This document shows positions 17,375 through 25,364 of a stretch of 64,000 bases of DNA, piece by piece. The notes under the pieces are model-generated. The model made no database searches. It was not told the DNA's origin and worked only from the letters and a program-made list of their open reading frames with translations. How positions within the stretch are numbered: the stretch's first letter is position 1; every line of letters begins with the position of its first letter. Origin of the DNA: Kribbella sp. VKM Ac-2568 (lineage in GTDB: Bacteria > Actinomycetota > Actinomycetes > Propionibacteriales > Kribbellaceae); assembly GCF_004345365.1 (NCBI RefSeq), contig NZ_SLVF01000004.1, positions 434,001 through 498,000 on the forward strand, written 5' to 3'. The position numbers and the translations under genes are program-made.

Positions 17375-17585
17375 CATGAGCAGCACCCGCGCCTCGGCAT
17401 CCGTCACCACGTCCATCACCACGGCCGCTGCCAGGTCCGCCAACCGGACGGCGTGGTAGTTGACCCGCTCACCGTCCGGCTGTTCGACGTCCAGATTGCG
17501 AACGCTCACCGCAGTACGAGGCTTGCGACGCCGTCGACCACGGACTGCTCCAGACCTCCCGCTCACCGTGAATCTCCCAACGCAT
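17375..17585 (-). pseudogene. NUDIX hydrolase N-terminal remnant, frameshifted and truncated
   Basis: One frame starting at 17585 reads MRWEIHGEREVWSSPWS, the usual opening of an ADP-ribose-pyrophosphatase-like NUDIX protein. A second frame then reads RNLDVEQPDGERVNYHAVRL, followed by LADLAAAVVMDVVTDAEARVLLM. That is the matching next segment up to just before the first strand of the Nudix box. A frameshift separates the two, and similarity stops at about 17375 where repeat-rich DNA begins. No Nudix box remains. Confidence 0.65.
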
Positions 17586-17691
17586 GCCCAGGACCCTACG
17601 ACGCACCAGATCCCACACCGCCTGTCGATCCGCCGCCGGCCCGTACGACGCACGGGTATCAGGCAAGGCAGGTCGATGGAAGGAATCGAGT

Positions 17692-19194
17692 ATGAACGTC
17701 GGGCCGAAGGCAGGACGCCGGGAGTGGATCGGGCTCGCAGTACTGGCGTTGCCGACGCTGCTGGTGTCGCTGGACACCTTTGTGATGCTGCTGGCACTCC
17801 CACCGGTGGCTGCCGGACTGGGCGCGAGCAGCAATCAGCAGCTGTGGATCATGGACGTCTACGGATTCATGGTGGCCGGCTTCATGATCACCATGGGGTC
17901 GCTCGGAGACCGGATCGGGCGGCGGCGCCTGCTGCTCATCGCGGCTGTGGTGTTCGGCGCGGCCTCCGTCCTGGCCGCCTACTCGACCACCCCGGGCATG
18001 CTGATCGGCGCCCGCGCGCTCCTGGGCATCGCCGGAGCCGCGATCACTCCGTGCACGCTCTCCCTGGTGATGAACCTCTTCCGCGACCCACGCCAGCAAG
18101 CCTCGGCGATCGGCATCTGGGGCGGCTGCTTCACCGTCGGCGCCGTGATCGGCCCGGTCGTCGGTGGCGTCCTGCTGGACCACTTCTGGTGGGGCTCGGT
18201 GTTCCTGATCGGCGTCCCGGCGATGGTGCTGCTGTTGATCGCGGGGCCGATCTTGCTCCCCGAGTACCGCGACCCCGCGGCCGGGCGGATCGATCTGCCG
18301 AGCATCGCGCTGTCGCTGGCGGCGATCCTGCCGGTGATCCAGGGACTGAAGCAGTTCGCCGCCTCCGGGTGGTCCGCAGTACCGGCGTGCCTGGTCGTCT
18401 TCGGGCTCGTAGTCGGCTGGTTCTTCTTGCGGCGGCAGCGGGCTCTCGCTGATCCGCTGCTGGACCTGTCGCTGTTCCGCAAGCGGACCTTCACCGTGAC
18501 GCTCGGCAGCATGATGACGTACTCGCTGCTCTCCGGCGGGGTGATGGTGTTCATCGCGCAGTACTTCCAGCTGGTCGAGGGGCTGTCGCCTCTGGAGGCC
18601 GGACTCGCGCTCGTGCCAGGCATGGTCACCTCGACCATCAGCTTCCAGGTGGCGCCGCTGCTGGCTCGGTGGATCCGCCCGGGCCGGCTGATCTCCGGCG
18701 CGCTGCTGTTCACCGTGGCCGGCCTGGTGGTGACGGCCATGGCCGACAACGCGACGACCCTCGCGATCGCCTTCGCGGTGGAGTGCCTCGGGGTCGCGCC
18801 GCTCGTAGTGCTGGGGACCAACCTGGTGATCGGGTCTGCGCCGCCGGAGAAGGCCGGCTCGGCAGCCGCACTAGCTCAGACCGGCAACGAATTCGGCTAC
18901 GCCCTGGGCATCGCACTACTCGGCAGCGTCGTGATCGCGGTCTACCGCCACGGTGCCCCGACCGAGGCGGGGGACTCGCTGGCCGCGGCGGTTGCCGGCG
19001 GCCTGCCGTCCGCAGTACTGGATCAGGCGCGGGATGCGTTCACGAGTGGGTTGCACGTGGCGGCCGCCATCGCCGCTGTGGTGATCACCGGCATGGCCGT
19101 GCTGCTGGCCGTCGTACTGCGGCCCCTGCCGGTCCTCGGCGGTCACGCCGAGGCTGCCGACGCCGAGGCCGAGGTGAACGCCGCCGGGCAGTAG
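17692..19194 (+). CDS. MFS drug efflux transporter, DHA2 (14-helix) type
   Basis: 500 residues. ATG 17692 is preceded by GGAAGGA at 17678-17684. The first helix LTLLVSLDTFVMLLALPP (from LPTLLVSLDTF) and the motif GSLGDRIGRRRLL match EmrB/QacA-type proton antiporters, and GIAGAAITPCTLSLVMNLF is motif-C-like. About 14 hydrophobic segments. It exports lipophilic or cationic drugs in the family; the substrate here is unknown. It begins just beyond the dead NUDIX gene and stands near whiB7, whose regulon often includes such pumps, but no WhiB7-like box was identified at its start. Confidence 0.85.
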   Translation: MNVGPKAGRREWIGLAVLALPTLLVSLDTFVMLLALPPVAAGLGASSNQQLWIMDVYGFMVAGFMITMGSLGDRIGRRRLLLIAAVVFGAASVLAAYSTTPGMLIGARALLGIAGAAITPCTLSLVMNLFRDPRQQASAIGIWGGCFTVGAVIGPVVGGVLLDHFWWGSVFLIGVPAMVLLLIAGPILLPEYRDPAAGRIDLPSIALSLAAILPVIQGLKQFAASGWSAVPACLVVFGLVVGWFFLRRQRALADPLLDLSLFRKRTFTVTLGSMMTYSLLSGGVMVFIAQYFQLVEGLSPLEAGLALVPGMVTSTISFQVAPLLARWIRPGRLISGALLFTVAGLVVTAMADNATTLAIAFAVECLGVAPLVVLGTNLVIGSAPPEKAGSAAALAQTGNEFGYALGIALLGSVVIAVYRHGAPTEAGDSLAAAVAGGLPSAVLDQARDAFTSGLHVAAAIAAVVITGMAVLLAVVLRPLPVLGGHAEAADAEAEVNAAGQ

Positions 19195-19240
19195 GCGACC
19201 CCGGAGGTGGCACCGATGCCAGGTGCAGCAGACTGGTGCC

Positions 19241-19408
19241 ATGGTGAATCCGACCTGTGCGCTGTGCGGTCAGCAAGCCGAGAGCGAGGACCTGCCGCTC
19301 ACCTGGGTGACGTCGATGGAGAACGGCCGGCGACTCGTGTACTGCGACCGCTGTGCCCGCGAGAACGTCCGCAGCATCGAGAGCAAGCTCGACAGCGCCT
19401 GGTGGTGA
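19241..19408 (+). CDS. Small zinc-ribbon-like protein
   Basis: 55 residues from ATG 19241. Two CxxC knuckles, C6-x2-C9 (CALC) and YCDRC, separated by about 25 residues including DLPLTWVTSMENGRR, and ending ESKLDSAWW. Short proteins of this design are widespread in actinobacteria near the ABC1 kinase gene. Function unknown; probably binds one zinc. No clear Shine-Dalgarno. Confidence 0.7.
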   Translation: MVNPTCALCGQQAESEDLPLTWVTSMENGRRLVYCDRCARENVRSIESKLDSAWW

Positions 19409-19453
19409 GCCCGGCGGTCGGCCGCCACTGGCGGTGAGCCGCGGCGGCTGAGG

Positions 19454-20779
19454 TCAGTCCTCCTCGGCGAAGCCGGGGAGGAACTCCTCCAGGGTGGCGC
19501 GGAAAGGGGCCTCGGCCTCCAGTTGCGAGAGCACGGCGATGCCGCCGATCCACACGCGGTGGATGAGCAGGTACGACGGAGGCAGGTTGATCTTGAGCGC
19601 CATCGACGCGTTCGGGGACCGGAAGTCGCCGGTCCGGTTCGCCTGCTCGCGCATCCAGGCCCGGCTGAACTGGAACGTCTCCGCCCGGGCGGGCTCCGCG
19701 AACGGCGCCAGGTAGTCCATCAACTGGTCCGGGTCGATGTCCATCCGCGGCTTGATGAAGCCCTCAGCGCGGAGACCGTCGCGCACCGCCACCCCGTCGC
19801 CGGTGAGCGAGATCCTCAGCAGCCGGCCGATCGCGGGCGGCAGACCGTCGGGCAGCCGGGCGCACAGGCCGAAGTCGACCACGCCGAGGCGGCCGTCCGG
19901 CATCACCCGGAAGTTGCCGGGATGCGGGTCGGAGTGCAGCAGCCCGGCGAGCTTGGGTCCGCTGAACATGAACCGGACGTACTTCAGCCCGATCTCGTCC
20001 CGCTCGGTCTTGGTGCCGCTGGTGATCACACCGGACAGCGGCTTGCCCTCGATCCACTCGGACACGATGACCGACGGGGAGTGCTTGATCACCCGGGGCA
20101 CGACGAACTCGGGGTGGCCCTTGAAGGCGTCGGCGTACTGCTGCTGCGCCTGCGCCTCGCGGTCGTAGTCGAGCTCCTCGCCGATGCGCTCCTGCAGCTC
20201 CGCGACCAGCGGCTTCATGTCCACGCCGGGAACGAGCGCCCCGAAGGTCCGGGCGAAGCGCCCGAGCTGCTTGAGGTCGGCCCGCAACGCCTCGGCGGCG
20301 CCGGGGTACTGGAGTTTCACCGCGACCTCGCGGCCGTCCTTCAGGATGCCGCGATGCACCTGGCCGATCGACGCGGCCGCGGCAGGCAGGTCGTCGAACT
20401 CCTCGAACCGGTCCCGCCAGCGCTTGCCGAGCTCCCGCGACAGGATCGTGTCCACGGTCGAGGCCGGCATCGGTGGCGCGGAGTCCTGCAGCTTGGTCAG
20501 CGTCGCCCGGTACGGCGCTGCGAGCTCCTCGGGCATCGCCGATTCCATCAGACTCAGCATCTGGCCGAACTTCATCGCTCCGCCCTTGAGCTCACCCAGG
20601 ACGGAGAAGAGCTGGTCGGCGGTCCGGCGCTGGAACTCGGCCATCACGGTCTCGGCCGGAGCACCGCCGATCCGCTTGCCCAGTCCGACGGTCGCACGCC
20701 CGGCGGCACCTAGTGGCAAGCTCGCCAGTTTCGCGGTGCGGCTGAGCGCCTTGCGGGGGAGGTCGGACACGTTTCCCAT
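19454..20779 (-). CDS. ABC1/UbiB-family atypical kinase
   Basis: 441 residues. KFGQMLSLM is the KxGQ motif that replaces the usual glycine-rich entry. AAASIGQVHRG is the family's alanine-rich loop, VAVKLQYPG has the ATP Lys, and HSDPHPGNF followed by GVVDFGL gives the catalytic and metal-binding residues. These proteins bind ATP and support quinone or lipid pathways in other organisms. In actinobacteria the gene sits beside whiB7 and its substrate is not known. Not to be confused with ABC transporters. Confidence 0.9.
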   Translation of the reverse strand: MGNVSDLPRKALSRTAKLASLPLGAAGRATVGLGKRIGGAPAETVMAEFQRRTADQLFSVLGELKGGAMKFGQMLSLMESAMPEELAAPYRATLTKLQDSAPPMPASTVDTILSRELGKRWRDRFEEFDDLPAAAASIGQVHRGILKDGREVAVKLQYPGAAEALRADLKQLGRFARTFGALVPGVDMKPLVAELQERIGEELDYDREAQAQQQYADAFKGHPEFVVPRVIKHSPSVIVSEWIEGKPLSGVITSGTKTERDEIGLKYVRFMFSGPKLAGLLHSDPHPGNFRVMPDGRLGVVDFGLCARLPDGLPPAIGRLLRISLTGDGVAVRDGLRAEGFIKPRMDIDPDQLMDYLAPFAEPARAETFQFSRAWMREQANRTGDFRSPNASMALKINLPPSYLLIHRVWIGGIAVLSQLEAEAPFRATLEEFLPGFAEED

Positions 20780-20844
20780 TCTGTCGGGTCACCCAAGCCG
20801 GAGCCTCGCCGGGGCATCCGCGCGTCGGGTTAAGAAACGACGGA

Positions 20845-20883
20845 GGGGCGGCGGCGGACCCGGGTGGGTCGCACCGCCGCCCC
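20845..20883 (-). terminator. Terminator of the DUF5679 gene
   Basis: Perfect 10-bp GC stem, GGGGCGGCGG at 20845-20854 with its complement at 20874-20883. On the minus strand it is followed by a moderately T-rich tail. It separates the small gene from the ABC1 kinase gene. Confidence 0.6.
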
Positions 20884-20897
20884 TACGACTTGGTGCG

Positions 20898-21056
20898 TCA
20901 GGCCTTGCCGAGGATCCGGTTCAGGTTCGTACCGCACTCGGGGCACTTGGCCTTGGCCATGCGCGTGCCCTTGTCGTTGACCTTGACCTCGCCGTCGGCG
21001 GTGCGCTTGGCCTTGCACTTGACGCAGTAGAACTCGCCGCTCCAGGTCTCTGCCAT
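20898..21056 (-). CDS. DUF5679 family zinc-ribbon protein
   Basis: 52 residues: MAETWSGEFYCVKCKAKR, then KAKCPECGTNLNRILGKA. Two CxxC pairs (YCVKC, KCPEC) make a rubredoxin-like knuckle. AAGGAGAG stands just before ATG 21056. Very conserved in actinobacteria at this position. Function unknown, presumably a small metal-binding accessory protein. Confidence 0.85.
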   Translation of the reverse strand: MAETWSGEFYCVKCKAKRTADGEVKVNDKGTRMAKAKCPECGTNLNRILGKA

Positions 21057-21374
21057 GAGGGCCCTCTCCTTGCTTTGAATACCAGCCGAGGCATATAACC
21101 CCGGCCGTCGTGGATGCTAACGGCAGACCTTCCTGCCGTAGGCCGTTCGGCCCAGTCGGGATTCACCCTACGGCAGGCTGGGAGCGGCTCAAGCGCAACT
21201 CCCGGTCAGCGCGCCGCCTGGAAACCCCTTTCCGAAGTTCCCGGCGACACGGAACAGGCTCCCGGTGATCCGCCTCAGGAACCGCTCGGCTTCCCCTCCG
21301 AGCGGCCCCGGAGGCGGTCCGGGAGCCTGCTGCTGACGACGCTAGGAGCCGGCCGGCCTGGTGACAAGTCCACG

Positions 21375-21529
21375 TTGTCCACCCCTGTGGATAAACCTGT
21401 GTGCAAGCTGTGGGGCGCGCCGGGCGATGCTGTGGACGAGCGGGGGAACAGGATGTGAACAACCCGTGAGCACGACCGCAAGAACCGCCCTCTGACCTGG
21501 GAAAACGCCTATACACAGGATGTGGACAG
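21375..21529. other. Cluster of DnaA-box-like 9-mers
   Basis: Within 155 bp: TTGTCCACC (21375), TGTGGATAA (21386, exact inverse of TTATCCACA), TGTGTGCAA (21398, weak), TGTGGACGA (21431), TGTGAACAA (21454), CTATACACA (21509) and TGTGGACAG (21521). Apart from the weak one, each is identical to or one base from TTATNCACA or TTGTCCACA on one strand. No dnaA or dnaN nearby, so this is not the origin. The rest of 21057-21566 has no gene. Confidence 0.55.
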
Positions 21530-21553
21530 AAGAAAGTTGGGGGATTTGGGGGG

Positions 21554-21559
21554 TACGGT
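21554..21559 (+). promoter_or_regulatory. -10 element of a leaderless promoter (YgjP-like gene)
   Basis: TACGGT, then 7 nt, then ATG 21567. Confidence 0.5.
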
Positions 21560-21566
21560 CTGACCC

Positions 21567-22103
21567 ATGGCCGACTCTCCACCGCGCCCGATCCCGTCGT
21601 ACGTGGATATCCGCCGCAGCAAGCGGCGCAAGCGGACCGTCAGCGCCTACCGCGACGGCGAGCGCGTCGTCGTGCTGATGCCGGACCGGCTGTCCGCCGC
21701 CGAGGAAGCGCGGTGGGTCGAAACGATGCTCCAGCGGCTCGAGAAGCAGCGCAGCAAATCCCGCGTGTCGGACGAAAAATTGTTGGCCAGAGCACACGAT
21801 CTCGCGTGTCGTCACCTGCCTGAAGTGCCCGAACCTGCGTCGGTCAGGTGGGTTTCGAACCAGAATCGACGGTGGGGATCGTGCACTCCGGCGGACCGCT
21901 CGATCCGCCTGAGCACCCGTCTGCAGTCGATGCCGGCCTGGGTGGTGGACTACGTCCTGGTCCACGAACTCGCTCACCTGGTGGAACCGTCCCACAACGC
22001 AGCGTTCTGGAAGCTGGTCCACCGCTACCCCAGAGCCGAGCGCGCCGAGGGCTATCTGGAGGGCGTCTCCGCCGCCGCCTCCCTCGACCTCGAAGACTTC
22101 TGA
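21567..22103 (+). CDS. YgjP-like (DUF45/M48-type) zinc metallopeptidase
   Basis: 178 residues. Zinc site H133-E134-x2-H137 (HELAHLVEPSH) with a further His143, preceded by VDYVLVHE. The NRRWGSCTPADRSIRLSTRL block is diagnostic of the YgjP/DUF45 family. Small intracellular zincin; physiological substrate unknown. Part of the conserved block with the zinc metalloprotease and ylbL genes downstream. No Shine-Dalgarno, consistent with a leaderless message. Confidence 0.88.
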   Translation: MADSPPRPIPSYVDIRRSKRRKRTVSAYRDGERVVVLMPDRLSAAEEARWVETMLQRLEKQRSKSRVSDEKLLARAHDLACRHLPEVPEPASVRWVSNQNRRWGSCTPADRSIRLSTRLQSMPAWVVDYVLVHELAHLVEPSHNAAFWKLVHRYPRAERAEGYLEGVSAAASLDLEDF

Positions 22104-22454
22104 GTCACTCACCCTGAGAGTTTCCCGGAGTCGCCCTCAGCCGGATCTCAGGATCGACTCGGCGGCCACTGAGCCGGGCGCGAGGGGAGCTGCTGCACTC
22201 ACCCCACCTCAGCGAACACGGACGACCACGCTCAGTACGTCGTACGGAGTACGGGAAGTGGGTGGGGTGTGGGAGATCGCAGGGGGAACCTGTGGCAATC
22301 CCCAGGGTGGGGTGGGGCTGGCACCAGGGTGAACTCGGTGGCTTCCTGCATGGTGGCGGACGGGGTACTTCCCGAAGGCTGTTACCCGTAGCCAGCGAAC
22401 GGCGTCGGGCCGGCTGGGGAGGTGCGCCAGAGGCGGCGCAGAGGGGTAGGAGTC
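22104..22454. other. Intergenic, 350 bp
   Basis: No credible gene or repeat seen. It must hold the promoter of the MMPL gene. Confidence 0.4.
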
Positions 22455-24641
22455 ATGGCCAGGGGACAACTCACGGTGCGGATGGCACGCTGGAGCGCCA
22501 CCCATCCGTGGCGGGCGATCGCGATGTGGGTGGCTGTCGTCGTCGCATGCTTCGCGCTCGGTTCGATGACGGGAACGAAGGAGTCCACCAACGAGGGTGA
22601 CATCGGCGAGGTGACCCGGGCCGACAACATCGTCAAGTCCGGAAACTTCGAGGACCCGGACGTCGAGAGCGTGCTGATCACGCCGCACTCGGGGGCTCTC
22701 GACCAGCCAGAGGCCAACAAGGTCGCCGGTGTGGTGACTGAGCGGATGCGCGCCCTCGGTGGGGTCGCGGAGGTCGCCCAGCCCATCCTGTCGCCGAAGA
22801 AGGACGCGCTGATCGTCCGGGTCACGTTGAAGGACGGCGGCCGCGAGCGGATCCAGCCGCTGCTCGACACGACCGCGAAGGTCCAGCAGGACTACCCGGG
22901 CCTGCGGATCGAGGAGGTCGGCGGGCAGTCGATCGAGAAGGCGCTGAACGAGACCCTGGGCAAGGACTTCAAGCGGGCGGAGATGTTCAGCCTGCCGGTG
23001 ACGCTGGCGATCCTCTTGATCGCGTTCGGCGCTCTGATCGCCGCGGCCGTGCCGCTGGTGCTGGCGCTGTCGGCCGTCGCTGCAGCGATCGGGCTCTCGG
23101 CCGCAGCTTCACAACTGATCCCCGCGGTCGACGCGGTGAACAGCGTGATCCTGCTGATCGGTATGGCGGTAGGCGTCGACTACTCGCTCTTCTACCTCCG
23201 CCGTGAACGTGAGGAACGGGCGAAGGGTCGCGGTCACGTCGACGCGGTCGAGATCGCCGCGGCCACTTCAGGCCACGCGGTCGTGGTCTCCGGCATAGCG
23301 GTGATCATCTCGATGGCAGGGCTGTTCCTGGCCCGGGACGCGGTGTTCTCGTCCTTCGCGGTCGGCTCGATCCTGGTCGTCGCAGTTGCCGTCGTGGGCT
23401 CGCTGACCGTGCTGCCGGCGCTGCTGGCCAAGCTCGGCCGCTGGGTGGACCGCCCGCGGATCCCGCTGCTGTGGCGGCTGACCGCGAACAAGTCGAAGCC
23501 GCGCTTCTGGCCGGCCATGCTGAAGCCCGCGCTGAAGCACCCGGTCGCCACGCTGCTGGTCTCCGTGACCGCGTTGCTCGCGGTGGCATCCCCCGCACTG
23601 GGCATGACGCTGAAGTTCCCCGGGACCGAGGACCTGCCGCGCGACACCGCGGTGATGAAGGCGTACGACCGGTTGACGGCGGCCTTCCCGAGCACCGGCA
23701 CCAGCCACGAGGTCGCAGTACGGGCTCCGGCCGATCAGCAGGCCGCGGTTCAGGCCGCGCTGGCGGACCTGGTCAAGCGGACCCAGTCCGACAACCTGTT
23801 CGCGCAGGACGGTCTGGAGGAGCCGAAGGTCTCCAAGGACGGCACAGTGACCGTGCTCGAGGTCGCCACGCCGTACGAGGGTGGCAGCCAGCAGGCTCGC
23901 GACTCCCTGACCAAGCTGCGCAACGAACTGATGCCCCAGACGGTCGGCAAGGTGCCGGGCGTGGAGTACGCCGTCGGCGGGTTCGTCGCGGCCGATGTGG
24001 ACTACGCCGCCCACACCCGGGCGAAGTTGCCGCTGGTGATCGGGTTCGTGCTGCTGCTGACGATGATCGTGATGATGGTGACCTTCCGGTCCGTGGTCGT
24101 CGCGATCACCGCGATCGGGCTGAACCTGCTCAGCGCCGGCGCGGCGTACGGAGTGGTGACGGCGGTGTTCCAGAACACCTGGGCCGAGGGGCTGCTCGAC
24201 TTCCGGTCGAACGGGGCGGTCGTCTCCTGGTTGCCGCTCTTCCTCTTCGTGGTGCTGTTCGGGCTGTCGATGGACTACCACGTGTTCGTGGTCAGTCGGA
24301 TCCGCGAGGCCGTACTGCGCGGGGTGCCGACCAAGCAGGCCGTGGCCGAGGGCATCACTGGTTCGGCCGGTGTGGTGACGAGCGCGGCCGCCGTGATGAT
24401 CGGCGTGTTCGCGGTGTTCGCCACCCTGAGCACGCTGGACATGAAGCAGTTGGGTGTCGGCCTGGCGGTGGCGATCCTGATCGACGCCACCATCATCCGG
24501 GCGGTCGTCCTGCCCAGCGTGATGACCCTGCTCGGCGACGCCAACTGGTGGGCCCCGAAGTGGCTCCGCGGCAAGACCCCGAAGCACGCCGCTCCGACCG
24601 CGGCCCCCGAGGACGAGCGCGAGCTCACCCCCGTCGGCTGA
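22455..24641 (+). CDS. MMPL/RND-type transporter
   Basis: 728 residues from ATG 22455. GTAGGAG lies close upstream with tight spacing, so the exact start is uncertain. It contains two copies of the MMPL unit: a first helix at about 20-40, an extracytoplasmic loop, then six helices including GMAVGVDYSLFYLRRE, whose GVDYS motif carries the proton-relay Asp. The second half repeats this with FGLSMDYHVFVVSRIREAV. Proton-driven export of lipids or drugs is the family role; cargo unknown. The ETLGKDFKRAEMFSLPV linker is typical of actinobacterial members. Confidence 0.9.
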   Translation: MARGQLTVRMARWSATHPWRAIAMWVAVVVACFALGSMTGTKESTNEGDIGEVTRADNIVKSGNFEDPDVESVLITPHSGALDQPEANKVAGVVTERMRALGGVAEVAQPILSPKKDALIVRVTLKDGGRERIQPLLDTTAKVQQDYPGLRIEEVGGQSIEKALNETLGKDFKRAEMFSLPVTLAILLIAFGALIAAAVPLVLALSAVAAAIGLSAAASQLIPAVDAVNSVILLIGMAVGVDYSLFYLRREREERAKGRGHVDAVEIAAATSGHAVVVSGIAVIISMAGLFLARDAVFSSFAVGSILVVAVAVVGSLTVLPALLAKLGRWVDRPRIPLLWRLTANKSKPRFWPAMLKPALKHPVATLLVSVTALLAVASPALGMTLKFPGTEDLPRDTAVMKAYDRLTAAFPSTGTSHEVAVRAPADQQAAVQAALADLVKRTQSDNLFAQDGLEEPKVSKDGTVTVLEVATPYEGGSQQARDSLTKLRNELMPQTVGKVPGVEYAVGGFVAADVDYAAHTRAKLPLVIGFVLLLTMIVMMVTFRSVVVAITAIGLNLLSAGAAYGVVTAVFQNTWAEGLLDFRSNGAVVSWLPLFLFVVLFGLSMDYHVFVVSRIREAVLRGVPTKQAVAEGITGSAGVVTSAAAVMIGVFAVFATLSTLDMKQLGVGLAVAILIDATIIRAVVLPSVMTLLGDANWWAPKWLRGKTPKHAAPTAAPEDERELTPVG

Positions 24642-24653
24642 TCCCGTACTACG

Positions 24654-24690
24654 CAGCGCCCCGCCCGGGGAATCCCTGGGCGGGGCGCTG
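24654..24690. terminator. Hairpin between the MMPL and CGNR genes
   Basis: Perfect 13-bp stem (CAGCGCCCCGCCC at 24654-24666 with 24678-24690) between convergent genes. Confidence 0.75.
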
Positions 24691-24697
24691 TGGTTGG

Positions 24698-25288
24698 TCA
24701 GGTGGTTGGGTGTTGGCGGGCTCGATGGGCGGCGGCTTTGACCCGGCTCTGGCACTGGGGGGAACAAAAGCGGCGTTTGGTGTTGCGGGAGGTGTCGAGG
24801 AAGACGCGGTCGCACTGGGGGGCCGCGCAGACTCCGAGGCGGCCAGCTAGGTCGCTGCCGAGCGCGAGAGCCAGACCGGCGGCGCATCCAGCGGCCCACC
24901 CGTGAGCCAGGGTGTCGTCGGCCGCATGGAAGTGCAGACTCCAACCCTTGTCGCCGCCGCCGTCCAATTGCGGCCGTGCATGCGTATCGAGCAGCATCGC
25001 GTTGACCTCGGTCGCGGCTCGGTCGATCTCACCGGCGTGCGCAGCCTCGAATACAACCCTCATCCGCGCCGCCATCGCGGCCAGGTGCTCGGCGTCCGAC
25101 GGCTGCACCTCGGGGCGCGGCCGACCATCGGCACTCAGCGCCTCGGCGGTCGCCTCGACCTGCAAAGCACCCTGAGGAGCCCCCAGCGGAGCACCACCGA
25201 AGTAGCCCCCGGTCAGCCGGTTCACCAGCGCCACCGACGTCGTCAGCACGCTGAGGACATGACTATCAAACGTCACTTGACTAGTCAC
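24698..25288 (-). CDS. CGNR zinc-finger (ABATE domain) regulator
   Basis: 196 residues from GTG 25288, with GGAGAG 5 nt before; an in-frame upstream extension is not family-like. The C-terminal zinc finger is LGVCAAPQCDRVFLD followed by NTKRRFCSPQCQSRVKAAAHR. This differs from the canonical CGNR core but keeps C-x4-C and C-x3-C. The N-terminal ABATE-type helical part has the conserved TSVALVNRLTGGY. Probably a transcriptional regulator of the divergent MFS gene and of itself, because TGACTA-type half-sites surround its start codon. Confidence 0.8.
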   Translation of the reverse strand: MTSQVTFDSHVLSVLTTSVALVNRLTGGYFGGAPLGAPQGALQVEATAEALSADGRPRPEVQPSDAEHLAAMAARMRVVFEAAHAGEIDRAATEVNAMLLDTHARPQLDGGGDKGWSLHFHAADDTLAHGWAAGCAAGLALALGSDLAGRLGVCAAPQCDRVFLDTSRNTKRRFCSPQCQSRVKAAAHRARQHPTT

Positions 25289-25343
25289 TCCATCTCTCCG
25301 TAGTGTCCTCCAACGTGACTGACCATACCGCTTTCGATAGTCA
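25260..25343. promoter_or_regulatory. Operator cluster between the CGNR regulator and MFS gene
   Basis: Four related sites in 84 bp: TGACTATC (25260), palindrome TGACTAGTCA (25278-25287, covering the regulator's start codon and a -35), TGACTGAC (25316) and GATAGTCA (25336). The outer two are exact inverse copies. Confidence 0.5.
25277..25306 (+). promoter_or_regulatory. Sigma-70-type promoter of the MFS gene
   Basis: TTGACT, 18-nt spacer, TAGTGT. It overlaps the central palindrome, so binding there would block it. Confidence 0.6.
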
Positions 25344-25364
25344 CGGCGAGCGAAGGGGAGACGC

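Noticed and set aside
21375..21529. Chromosome origin
   Set aside because: DnaA-box-like cluster but no dnaA, dnaN or other origin genes; the neighbourhood is the whiB7-UPF0182 block.
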